From: Bacteroidales bacterium UBA5266 | Lineage (GTDB): Bacteria; Bacteroidota; Bacteroidia; Bacteroidales; WCHB1-69 | Assembly: GCA_002411545.1 (NCBI GenBank) | Contig: DHTG01000026.1 | Location: 8,256 to 13,400, forward strand | Length of the DNA stretch: 5,145 nucleotides | Direction: 5' to 3' | Program-made: the position numbers and the translations under genes | The notes under the pieces: generated by a model | Database searches by the model: none | Told to the model about the DNA's origin: nothing | Seen by the model: the letters and a program-made list of their open reading frames with translations, nothing else | Part shown: positions 1-5,145 of the stretch, in pieces | Numbering within the stretch: position 1 is the stretch's first letter | How the letters are laid out: each line of letters opens with the position of its first letter

Positions 1-287
1 TATCTTCTAAAGCAAATGGCATACGGCTGATTGATAAAAAAAGAGTAGAAGTAAATGAAAACAATAACGGCGACATTAAAGGATTATACATTGGGGCTAA
101 ACTAAGTGTGGGTATGGAGTTTCCTGTATATAAAGATTTTTACATTAGCCTTTCAAACAGCTATTCCGCCGGTTTAAGCACCAAATACGGACGTTTGCAA
201 AAACAAATGAAATACTTTAATTGCATAGACATTAACCTAACTGCCGCATTTTGCTATCAATTACCAAGTAACAATAAACAAAAATAA
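1..287 (+). CDS. C-terminal part of an outer-membrane beta-barrel protein (5' end outside the window)
   Basis: An open frame enters from the left edge (first full codon at 3) and stops with TAA at 285-287, giving the last 94 residues of a protein. The fragment has the look of a porin-type barrel. Short runs of alternating polar and hydrophobic or aromatic residues (GLYIGAKLSVGMEF, DFYISLSNSYSAG, CIDINLTAAFCYQL) are joined by polar turns such as PVYKD and STKYGRLQKQ. The last candidate strand lies close to the C-terminus and is followed only by a short polar tail (PSNNKQK). This fits the small outer-membrane beta-barrel families common in Bacteroidota, but the substrate or role cannot be told from the fragment. 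It has no T9SS sorting domain at its end. The ferritin gene begins 82 bp downstream on the same strand. No convincing terminator lies between them, so read-through is possible. I am fairly sure it is coding and moderately sure of the barrel call. Confidence 0.6.
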   Translation, partial: SSKANGIRLIDKKRVEVNENNNGDIKGLYIGAKLSVGMEFPVYKDFYISLSNSYSAGLSTKYGRLQKQMKYFNCIDINLTAAFCYQLPSNNKQK

Positions 288-311
288 ATTAAACAAAAAG
301 TGTTTAAAATT
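286..311 (+). promoter_or_regulatory. Inverted repeat upstream of ferritin, candidate operator
   Basis: TTAAACA (289-295) and TGTTTAA (301-307) form a perfect 7-bp inverted repeat around a 5-nt spacer. Its centre is 72 bp before the ferritin ATG. The left arm extends to AAATTAAACA (286-295), which recurs exactly at 3461-3470 in front of the minus-strand membrane/desulfoferrodoxin-like pair. No T-tract follows, so it does not look like a terminator. The binding protein, if any, is unknown. A low-complexity coincidence is possible in such AT-rich DNA. Confidence 0.35.
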
Positions 312-369
312 GTTGGTACTTAAAAATGACAACATTAAAATTAAAAATAATAATTAAAAAAACACAAAG

Positions 370-849
370 ATGATTGCAAAGAAAATTGAAGAAGCGTTGA
401 ATCTACAAATTATGGAAGAAGAGCACGCATCACGCATTTATTTAGCCATGGCTTCATGGTGCGATGCCAATGCTTATCCGGGCGCTGCCGCCTTTTTGTA
501 CCGTCATACCAACGAAGAAAGAGAACATGCCGAAAAAATATTGAAATATGTCAATTATCGCGGCGGACATGCCAAATTGGCTCCCCTTCCCGAAGTGTCA
601 AATAAATTTAAAAGTTTGATTGAAGTTTTTGAACAAGCTATGGAACATGAAATTCATATAACCGCTTGTATCAATAAAATCTATGAATTAGCCGTAAAAG
701 AAAAAGATTATGGTACTCAAGTATTCTTGCAATGGTTTATCAAAGAACAAGAAGAAGAAGAAGATTTGTTCCAATCTATTCTTGATTCTTATAAAAACAT
801 GAAAGATTGTTTGGCTTTATTCGATAAATCATTAATGGATAAAGAATAA
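370..849 (+). CDS. ftnA: Bacterial non-haem ferritin (FtnA type)
   Basis: Cytoplasmic iron-storage protein. Family members form a 24-subunit shell, oxidise Fe(II) at a di-iron ferroxidase centre and store the ferric mineral. At 159 residues it is near normal length. The ligand pattern can be read directly and falls at the numbering known for E. coli FtnA: E17, E50 and H53 in helices A and B, E94 in helix C, Q127 and E130 in helix D, plus the third-site residues E49 and E126. The conserved Y24 and W122 are also present. No haem-binding Met (bacterioferritin type) is evident. The ATG at 370 follows an A-rich leader without a Shine-Dalgarno site, as is usual in Bacteroidota, and it places the catalytic residues correctly. 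A strong hairpin terminator follows the stop, so the gene is probably expressed on its own. The inverted repeat 72 bp upstream may be its control site. Confidence 0.97.
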   Translation: MIAKKIEEALNLQIMEEEHASRIYLAMASWCDANAYPGAAAFLYRHTNEEREHAEKILKYVNYRGGHAKLAPLPEVSNKFKSLIEVFEQAMEHEIHITACINKIYELAVKEKDYGTQVFLQWFIKEQEEEEDLFQSILDSYKNMKDCLALFDKSLMDKE

Positions 850-867
850 CATTTTTTGCAATATTTT

Positions 868-901
868 AAAAAAAAAGGAGTGTACATTCACTCCTTTTTT
901 T
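868..901 (+). terminator. Rho-independent terminator after ferritin
   Basis: A perfect 13-bp stem (870-882 with 889-901), with GGAGTG/CACTCC at its core and A/T pairs at its base, encloses the 6-nt loop TACATT and ends in a T-run. It starts about 20 nt after the ferritin stop. The A-run on the left arm means it could also act on the opposite strand, but no minus-strand gene lies to its right to need it. Confidence 0.9.
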
Positions 902-929
902 ATCGCCTTTGATTTTTTACCTATTTTTG
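899..929 (+). promoter_or_regulatory. Bacteroidota-type promoter for radA
   Basis: TATTTTTG at 922-929 matches the Bacteroidota -7 consensus TAnnTTTG at all fixed positions. A 3-of-4 match to the -33 TTTG (TTTA, 899-902) lies 19 bp upstream, which is the usual spacing. Transcription would start near 936, about 27 nt before the radA ATG. The -33 match overlaps the end of the ferritin terminator, so ferritin and radA look like tightly packed but separate units. Confidence 0.5.
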
Positions 930-962
930 CAAAGAATTCAAATCACAATTACACCTCAATAA

Positions 963-2324
963 ATGGCAAAAGCAAAAACATTCTTTTATTGTCAAAACTG
1001 TGGCACACAATCCTCAACATGGATAGGGAAATGCAAAAACTGCGGTCAATGGAACACTTATGTAGAAGAAGTCATACAAAGTGCATCTAACAGCCATACA
1101 TCATTATCCTCCGTTCAAAGTCAAGCGGTACGTATCAATGAGATCGACAGCAGTCGTTCACAACATCGCATCCATGCCGGTATGGAAGAAATCAATCGCG
1201 TATTAGGAGGCGGCATCGTTCCGGGCTCTCTCATATTATTGGGCGGAGAACCCGGCATAGGAAAATCCACCCTGTTGTTACAAATGGCATTGAGTTTACC
1301 ATCTTCCGCTCCTGTTTTATATGTTTCGGGAGAAGAAAGTGATATTCAATTAAAAATGCGTGCCGACCGCTTACAAAAAAAAAATGAAAACTGCTATATT
1401 TTAAATGAAACTAACACCCAAAATATTTTTCAACACGTCGAAAGTATACATCCGCAAATAATCATTATCGATTCCATCCAAACCTTACAAACGAATACTA
1501 TTGAATCCTCAGCAGGTAGCATTTCACAAATCAGAGAGACCACTTCCGAATGGCAACGTTTTGCCAAACTCACCTCTACCCCCATTTTCTTGATCGGACA
1601 TATCACCAAAGACGGCACATTAGCCGGGCCTAAAGTATTAGAACACATTGTGGATGTGGTTTTACAGTTTGAAGGCGATCGTAATTACGGCCATCGAATG
1701 GTAAGAGCTGCCAAAAACCGCTTTGGTTCGGTATCTGAAATAGGCATTTTCGAAATGAGGCAAGACGGATTACGAGAAATCAGCAATCCATCGGAAATAC
1801 TTATCTCACAACACTCTGATGACGTTAACGGCATTGCTATTGCCGTAACCATTGAAGGATTACGTCCCTTTTTGATTGAGACCCAATCTTTGGTAAGTCC
1901 TTCCGTTTACGGAAACCCTCAACGCTCATCCACCGGTTTCGACCTCCGACGATTAAATATGCTGTTGGCTGTCCTAGAAAAAAAATGCGGATTAAAACTC
2001 AATGCCAAAGATGTGTTTCTCAATATTACCGGAGGTATACATGTGGATGATCCCGCCGCTGATTTGGCCATCGTTATTTCTATACTGTCCTCTTTGTTCG
2101 ATGTTTCTATCGATGCTAAAAGTTGTTTTGCCGGCGAAATTGGACTGTCGGGCGAAATCCGCCCCGTAAGCCGCATCGAACAACGCATACTCGAAGCTAA
2201 AAAATTGGGATATAAGCGTATTTATATATCCTCTTTCAATCCAAACAATCTAAACATCAACGGTATTGAAATAATAAGAATAGCAAAAATAGAGAAATTT
2301 CTCACTTCGCTGTTTTCAAACTGA
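963..2324 (+). CDS. radA: DNA repair protein RadA/Sms
   Basis: A RecA-like ATPase that helps process branched recombination intermediates during DNA repair. In the studied bacterial members it drives branch migration or acts as a hexameric helicase. At 453 residues it is full length, with all expected domains. The N-terminal zinc finger is C10-X2-C13 with C24-X2-C27. The RecA core has Walker A at 95-103 (GEPGIGKST, K101) and Walker B ending at D170 (IIIIDS). The RadA-specific KNRFG motif is at 251-255. The C-terminal Lon-protease-like domain covers about 280-450 and includes the stretches VDDPAADLAI (361-370) and GEIGLSGEIRPV (391-402). The protease catalytic serine position appears occupied by Asp/Pro-type residues, as is normal for RadA, so peptidase activity is not expected. 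It has its own promoter, the terminator upstream insulates it from ferritin, and it ends 10 bp from the convergent DUF3788 gene. Nothing is unusual in it. Confidence 0.98.
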   Translation: MAKAKTFFYCQNCGTQSSTWIGKCKNCGQWNTYVEEVIQSASNSHTSLSSVQSQAVRINEIDSSRSQHRIHAGMEEINRVLGGGIVPGSLILLGGEPGIGKSTLLLQMALSLPSSAPVLYVSGEESDIQLKMRADRLQKKNENCYILNETNTQNIFQHVESIHPQIIIIDSIQTLQTNTIESSAGSISQIRETTSEWQRFAKLTSTPIFLIGHITKDGTLAGPKVLEHIVDVVLQFEGDRNYGHRMVRAAKNRFGSVSEIGIFEMRQDGLREISNPSEILISQHSDDVNGIAIAVTIEGLRPFLIETQSLVSPSVYGNPQRSSTGFDLRRLNMLLAVLEKKCGLKLNAKDVFLNITGGIHVDDPAADLAIVISILSSLFDVSIDAKSCFAGEIGLSGEIRPVSRIEQRILEAKKLGYKRIYISSFNPNNLNINGIEIIRIAKIEKFLTSLFSN

Positions 2325-2334
2325 TTTTAATAGT

Positions 2335-2757
2335 TTATTTTATTTTTATTTTAAAATCAACTATTGTCAAAATATCCTTTAACTGTTTCTCTTCCTTAAC
2401 TTCCACAATTAAAGGCAATAACTTACCTACAACTTTAGAGCGTTTAATTTCTTCCCTATTGTCGATACTTATGCACAACAATTCAATCTCTTTCCTATAC
2501 TTTTCAGCAAAATAAAAACTGATTTTAAAGAACTTATCCCAAACAGAAATCCAACAAATTGTTTTTTTCTTATTCGTTACTTTACACAACCAAGCCTTAC
2601 CGTCGAAGTAATAACGCCATTCAACCGATAAATGATAGGGTGAACTTTGTATTGTTTGTATGAATAAATCATAAATAACATACACTTTTCCCAGAGCCTG
2701 TTCCAAGACAAGGGATGAAGGATAAATATCTTTTTCTTTTAATAAATTCATTGACAT
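2335..2757 (-). CDS. DUF3788 family protein
   Basis: A 140-residue soluble protein that I match by pattern to DUF3788, a family of unknown function found in Bacteroidota and Firmicutes. The landmarks, in order, are LEQALGKVY (18-26), the EW..YY motif (46-50), AWLCKV (55-60), the basic KKKTICW segment (63-69), FFKISFYF (76-83) and a C-terminal LPLIVEVK..KQLKDIL segment. The open frame extends 16 codons further upstream to a TTG at 2805. That extension is a run of hydrophobic residues unlike the family and would need a rare start codon, so I place the start at the ATG at 2757; the ATG two codons later, at 2751, is equally possible. It lies 95 bp downstream of the desulfoferrodoxin-like gene on the same strand and meets radA tail to tail. 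Whether it shares the upstream transcript is unclear: neither a terminator nor a good promoter is evident in the gap. No catalytic role can be assigned. Confidence 0.75.
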   Translation of the reverse strand: MSMNLLKEKDIYPSSLVLEQALGKVYVIYDLFIQTIQSSPYHLSVEWRYYFDGKAWLCKVTNKKKTICWISVWDKFFKISFYFAEKYRKEIELLCISIDNREEIKRSKVVGKLLPLIVEVKEEKQLKDILTIVDFKIKIK

Positions 2758-2852
2758 TGTTATGAGAATATAAAAACAAATAAAGAGTAAAACAATCAAC
2801 AACAATACAAAAATTCACTGTTGTACATAAATCGGCTAACTTACTTAACGAA

Positions 2853-3194
2853 TCACTTTGTAACCAACTTCCCTTTTTTCGATCCCATTATATTGCATTT
2901 GGCCGTTGCTTCTATCTTCATGCCAGGTTTAATGTTTTTAAGCACTACTGCAACCGTTTCTGTTTCATTGTTTTCTTGTTTTGTCTCTGTAAACTGTTTC
3001 ACTTCTTTACCATCGACCGTAATAACAATTGATTTCACATAATGGGAACTCACATCTTTTACCGAATGATACACTACTATTTTTACGGTTGACGTTTCCT
3101 CATCATAGGTAACAACCACTTTTTGTGGAGAATGAGCCATTAATCCCAACGGGAGTATGGCCAATAATAATACTGTTAAAATTTGCTTTTTCAT
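2853..3194 (-). CDS. Secreted desulfoferrodoxin-like (superoxide-reductase-fold) protein, function unproven
   Basis: A 113-residue exported protein. Residues 1-20 form a Sec signal peptide (MKK, then a hydrophobic core), with probable cleavage after A20 that would leave H21 as the first mature residue. The rest resembles the iron-binding domain of desulfoferrodoxin/neelaredoxin. A His-rich turn, H43-X7-H51 followed by YVKSIVITVDGK, parallels the superoxide reductase H-P-M-x3-HYIxxIxLxVDGK region. C100-N101-x-x-G104 parallels the C-N-x-H-G loop that supplies the axial Cys and one His. Here the loop His is Met (M103), and the two His residues are 8 apart rather than 6, so a standard four-His, one-Cys iron site is not assured. 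Similar small exported proteins occur in other bacteria without a clear role; a SoxZ-like fold is an alternative. It lies 13 nt after the two-helix membrane protein and is probably co-transcribed with it. Confidence is high that it is real and secreted, moderate for the fold, and low for enzymatic activity. Confidence 0.6.
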   Translation of the reverse strand: MKKQILTVLLLAILPLGLMAHSPQKVVVTYDEETSTVKIVVYHSVKDVSSHYVKSIVITVDGKEVKQFTETKQENNETETVAVVLKNIKPGMKIEATAKCNIMGSKKGKLVTK

Positions 3195-3207
3195 AAATAA
3201 TTCTTTT

Positions 3208-3405
3208 TTAAGATAAAATAATGATTAAAATAATATGTATACACATCAGAGTAAATGCTGTTATACCAATACGTTTATGCCATTTAAAATCAATATTAAT
3301 GATATTTGTGCCACTTAAAAATGATATCAAAAATAACAAACCGGCAATAATTCCGGCAATAATTGCCACATAATAAAAAAAAGAATAAAAATTGAATGTT
3401 TCCAT
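3208..3405 (-). CDS. Small two-helix membrane protein with cytochrome-b-like H-X13-H pair
   Basis: A 65-residue inner-membrane protein with two hydrophobic helices, about residues 9-31 and 42-64, joined by a short loop (GTNIINIDFKW). The second helix carries H43 and H57, 14 residues apart. In b-type cytochromes two such His residues lie on one face of a helix and contact two stacked haems. I do not recognise an exact family, and the small size means any haem would need a partner chain or a homodimer. The frame continues upstream to a TTG at 3435, but I prefer the ATG at 3405: it is the commoner start codon and leaves a compact protein. The desulfoferrodoxin-like gene starts 13 nt downstream, which suggests one operon in which this protein might pass electrons from the membrane to the exported protein. 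Upstream lies the inverted repeat shared with ferritin. The coding call is likely and the haem role is inference. Confidence 0.55.
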   Translation of the reverse strand: METFNFYSFFYYVAIIAGIIAGLLFLISFLSGTNIINIDFKWHKRIGITAFTLMCIHIILIIILS

Positions 3406-3460
3406 GATACTACTAAATTTAATTAAGTCAATCAATCATACTTATTCATCATTTAATTTT

Positions 3461-3495
3461 AAATTAAACACTGAGAACATAAAATTGTTTAATTG
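3461..3495 (-). promoter_or_regulatory. Inverted repeat upstream of the membrane/desulfoferrodoxin-like pair, candidate operator
   Basis: AATTAAACA (3462-3470) and TGTTTAATT (3486-3494) form a perfect 9-bp inverted repeat with a 15-nt spacer. Its centre, near 3478, is 73 bp before the ATG at 3405. The arms match those before ferritin (286-311). The spacer is 10 nt longer here, so the two half-sites would still face the same side of the helix. The left arm also takes part in an overlapping AT palindrome (3452-3468). The regulator is unknown, and chance is possible in AT-rich DNA. Confidence 0.35.
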
Positions 3496-3604
3496 AAACC
3501 CTCATTATCATCGTTCGATATAAATTATGTTATTATAAATATATCTTCTACTACATTCATGATTTTCAATCATTTATCTGACAAAGGTGATTTTTTAACA
3601 GCTC

Positions 3605-3637
3605 AAAAAAAAAGACCTTAGGAACAAGATCTTTTTT
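3605..3637 (-). terminator. Rho-independent terminator after the Omp28-like gene
   Basis: A 12-bp stem (3608-3619 with 3626-3637) encloses a 6-nt loop. Read on the minus strand, its one imperfect position becomes a U-G wobble, whereas on the plus strand it is a C-A mismatch. This points to minus-strand use. An A-run at 3605-3613 gives the U-tract of the transcript. It lies about 25 nt after the stop at 3662, which supports 3662 as the true end of the transcription unit. Confidence 0.85.
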
Positions 3638-3661
3638 AATTTATTATCAAAAACTATTCTA

Positions 3662-3964
3662 TTATTCTTCACCAATAAATTCAATGTTACTCTTCGTAAC
3701 ATAAATAACCCTTTCTTTATTATTCTTATATTCATCAGAATTAGAAGGCTCTCCTTCGGTAATAAACACCAAAACTTGGAGATGATCCAATATCACATCT
3801 TCATCGGAAATAGTTAAAGGAATATCATAAGAAAATGTTTTATTATACAAAGTATTTTTAGAACCGCCACCCATATTTTCACCATCAACCCCTAAAATCA
3901 ATTCACGCAACATATGATTATGGCAATATTTTTTTGTTATGGAATCATACATAGCAGGGTAATA
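3662..3964 (-). pseudogene. Out-of-frame C-terminal remainder of the Omp28-family protein
   Basis: Beyond the frameshift the reading frame that continues the Omp28-like protein holds about 100 more residues, from YYPAMYDS to the stop at 3662-3664. It includes HNHMLRELI, which resembles a conserved H-x-H-x-LR segment that I recall after the thioredoxin-like part of this family. It also has a strand-rich tail (TFSYDIPL, LQVLVFITE, ERVIYVTKSNIEF). The segment has no start of its own: the nearest in-frame ATG (4075) lies inside the upstream gene and would add out-of-phase residues. Restoring one base gives a continuous protein of about 490 residues. The coding character is intact up to a proper terminator, so the break is either recent, a sequencing or assembly error, or a slippage site. 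No C-terminal T9SS sorting domain follows. Confidence 0.7.
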
Positions 3965-5135
3965 TTTTTGCCTTCGATTGCGGCCCCCATATACTATCTT
4001 GTAATACGGCAATATGAATATAATTCTTCCCATTGATTGCAGCACTGTTATCGGTAAAATAAGCTTGTACTTCACAGTTTAATTTTCTAGCATGTGTATC
4101 AATAGTTGTTTTAGCTTCAAGATTAACATACGATTGTCGGGTATATAACTGTTGTGCTACATATCCCCAGGCAGATCTCGAAATAGGGTATTTATATGTT
4201 CCACTTACATTAACTACTTCTCGACTAACAACTCCTGCAGGATATGAAGAAACATAAAAATAATTATTTAAAAGAGTTCCTACTGATGTTTTATATTTAC
4301 TAGAAAAACTACCGGCATGAATATTCATATTATAAATATCACCGGCATGAACAGCAACCAACGAATCAGCTATACGATGTCCGTCGGGACAATAACCACA
4401 ATTATTACCGGTATATTCTTCTATTAATACAGTTCTATTTTTAGGTGTTTTATCAACAAAAACAGTTTCATCAAATGTAAAAACAAAATTTTCACTTGCA
4501 CTTTGCGGTTGTACCACATTAGTAAATATACCATTATAATAAACAATATATTGCATAGTATCACCCGGATTAAACGAAGTTGACGTTGCTGCTTTTTGAA
4601 TTAATGAAGGATGGAAGTTATTATCATTATAAGTAATATTACTATTACTTCCAAAACCTTGCATATTTACCATTTTAATAGTAGCTTTCTGATTTTTTGT
4701 ATATGCTGTTAAGAAATAAACCTGAGGAACACCTAATGTTAATGTGAAAGAATGTGTCCCTTTTTCCAAAGAACGTTCAAAATCAATAACTTTTCTACCT
4801 AACATGTCCGTAACTTTAATGCGAACATTTTCATTTTCTACTAACGAAAGGGTGAAATTAGTTGTGCCGTTAAATGGATTAGGCACATTTTGTGATAACT
4901 CAAAAAAATCATTTTGGTGACGTAAATTATTAATTCCTACTGTCATTAAATCAACTATTGTATCGGGATAGTTATAAACGGAAAACTTGTTTTCAGTTAA
5001 ATTAATAACCTTAATACTGTCAATTTGAAGATAATCATCATTAATGTTTTTTCCAGTAAAAGAAACAGTAACAGACTGAGCTATGCTATTTGTCACTAAC
5101 AGAGCAATTGCAGATAAAATAAATAACTTTTTCAT
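3945..5135 (-). CDS. Omp28-family secreted protein with internal T9SS-sorting-like domain, truncated by frameshift
   Basis: The first 396 codons of an exported Bacteroidota protein. Residues 1-19 are a Sec signal peptide, with cleavage likely between A19 and Q20. Residues 20-70 form a beta-rich segment. Residues about 78-157 closely resemble a T9SS type A sorting domain: FELSQNVPNPFNGTTNF, then VRIKVTDMLGRKV, then a GTHSFTL..VYFLTAY..ATIKMVN tail. It sits inside the protein rather than at its end. From about 228 an Omp28-type domain follows, with a thioredoxin-like CxxC (C246-G-Y-C249, in EEYTGNNCGYCPDGH), a HAGSF motif (273-277) and a likely cis-proline at YPAG (P299). This suggests a periplasmic or surface thiol-redox or structural role; the exact function is unknown for the family. 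The frame is sound to about K390 and then shifts, ending in six unrelated residues (ILPCYV). The ATG at 5135 follows an A-rich leader cut by the window edge. Confidence 0.8.
   Translation of the reverse strand: MKKLFILSAIALLVTNSIAQSVTVSFTGKNINDDYLQIDSIKVINLTENKFSVYNYPDTIVDLMTVGINNLRHQNDFFELSQNVPNPFNGTTNFTLSLVENENVRIKVTDMLGRKVIDFERSLEKGTHSFTLTLGVPQVYFLTAYTKNQKATIKMVNMQGFGSNSNITYNDNNFHPSLIQKAATSTSFNPGDTMQYIVYYNGIFTNVVQPQSASENFVFTFDETVFVDKTPKNRTVLIEEYTGNNCGYCPDGHRIADSLVAVHAGDIYNMNIHAGSFSSKYKTSVGTLLNNYFYVSSYPAGVVSREVVNVSGTYKYPISRSAWGYVAQQLYTRQSYVNLEAKTTIDTHARKLNCEVQAYFTDNSAAINGKNYIHIAVLQDSIWGPQSKAKILPCYV
3965..3969 (-). other. Frameshift site: A5 homopolymer in the Omp28-like gene
   Basis: On the minus strand the codons run GGA-CCG-CAA-type text only in one frame: the family-like stretch IWGPQSKAK is followed at once by the other frame's YYPAMYDS. 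Removing one A from the five-A run (T5 on the plus strand) joins them exactly. The nearby G5 run (C5 at 3984-3988) could also be the site, but that would lose the GPQ stretch, so the A5 run is preferred. In ribosomal terms, a +1 shift would restore the protein. Confidence 0.6.
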
Positions 5136-5145
5136 TGTGTTTTTT

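Larger units (their letters stand above)
3406..3661. other. AT-rich non-coding stretch between the Omp28-like gene and the membrane/desulfoferrodoxin-like pair
   Basis: About 256 bp without a supported gene. It holds the terminator of the Omp28-like gene (3605-3637) and an inverted repeat close to the start of the downstream pair (3462-3494). It also has a 17-nt AT palindrome (TTTAATTT-T-AAATTAAA, 3452-3468) and a short ATGATT/AATCAT hairpin (3559-3573). No clear TAnnTTTG box was found on the minus strand, so the promoter for the downstream pair is not identified. Nothing recognisable was seen between about 3500 and 3600 apart from the short hairpin. Confidence 0.6.

Noticed and set aside
305..312. 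TAAAATTG as a -7 box for ferritin
   Set aside because: It has one mismatch and no -33 element at the right distance. It overlaps the inverted repeat, so it is only a weak candidate.
1430..2188. Minus-strand open frames inside radA
   Set aside because: They are antisense shadows of the well-supported radA coding frame.
2322..2359. Inverted repeat between radA and the DUF3788 gene as a bidirectional terminator
   Set aside because: The 9-bp stem is almost pure A/T and the loop is 20 nt, so it is unlikely to be stable enough. It is kept only as an observation.
2777..2784. TTTATTTG on the minus strand as a promoter -7 box for the DUF3788 gene
   Set aside because: It has one mismatch to TAnnTTTG, and no -33 TTTG at 19 bp. 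The match is too weak in AT-rich DNA.
2758..2805. N-terminal hydrophobic extension of the DUF3788 protein, as if it had a membrane anchor
   Set aside because: It needs a TTG start and the extra residues do not resemble the family. ATG codons at 2757 and 2751 give the expected length.
2821..3042. Plus-strand 73-codon open frame
   Set aside because: It lies antisense to the signal-peptide-bearing desulfoferrodoxin-like gene and has no family features.
3406..3435. Ten-residue N-terminal extension of the small membrane protein
   Set aside because: It begins at TTG. The ATG at 3405 is a more likely start, although the longer form cannot be excluded.
3965..4075. Independent start at 4075 for the C-terminal Omp28 fragment
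   Set aside because: The first 37 codons from that ATG overlap the upstream gene out of phase and have no family resemblance. The fragment is best read as the end of the same gene.

Overview
The window looks like chromosome from a low-GC member of the Bacteroidota, most likely Bacteroidales. The evidence is: about one-third GC by eye; A-rich leaders without Shine-Dalgarno sites before the start codons; a -7 box of the TAnnTTTG type before radA; a DUF3788 gene; and an Omp28-family protein carrying a T9SS-type sorting-like domain.

Left half, plus strand: the C-terminal end of an outer-membrane beta-barrel protein (stop at 285-287), a bacterial non-haem ferritin (370-849) closed by a strong hairpin terminator, and a full-length radA (963-2324) behind its own Bacteroidota-type promoter. 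radA meets the next gene tail to tail, with 10 bp between the two stops.

Right half, minus strand, in order of transcription from the right edge: a secreted Omp28-family thioredoxin-fold protein (start 5135) broken by a one-base frameshift at an A5 tract near 3965-3969, whose in-phase remainder runs to 3662 and is followed by a terminator; about 256 bp of AT-rich non-coding DNA; a probable two-gene operon of a 65-residue, two-helix membrane protein with a cytochrome-b-like H-X13-H pair (3405-3208) and a secreted desulfoferrodoxin-like protein (3194-2853); then a DUF3788 protein (2757-2335).

The most interesting signal is a link between the ferritin and the membrane/desulfoferrodoxin-like pair. 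Both are preceded, about 72-73 bp before the ATG, by an inverted repeat with the same arms (AAATTAAACA ... TGTTTAA). The two copies differ in spacer by exactly 10 bp, one helical turn. Together with the possible haem and metal ligands in the pair, this suggests a small iron or oxidative-stress regulon with an uncharacterised membrane-to-periplasm redox module. That reading is inference. The repeats and residues are visible in the sequence, but the AT-rich background makes chance similarity a real alternative. No RNA genes, CRISPR arrays, insertion sequences or integrase-type mobile genes were seen.
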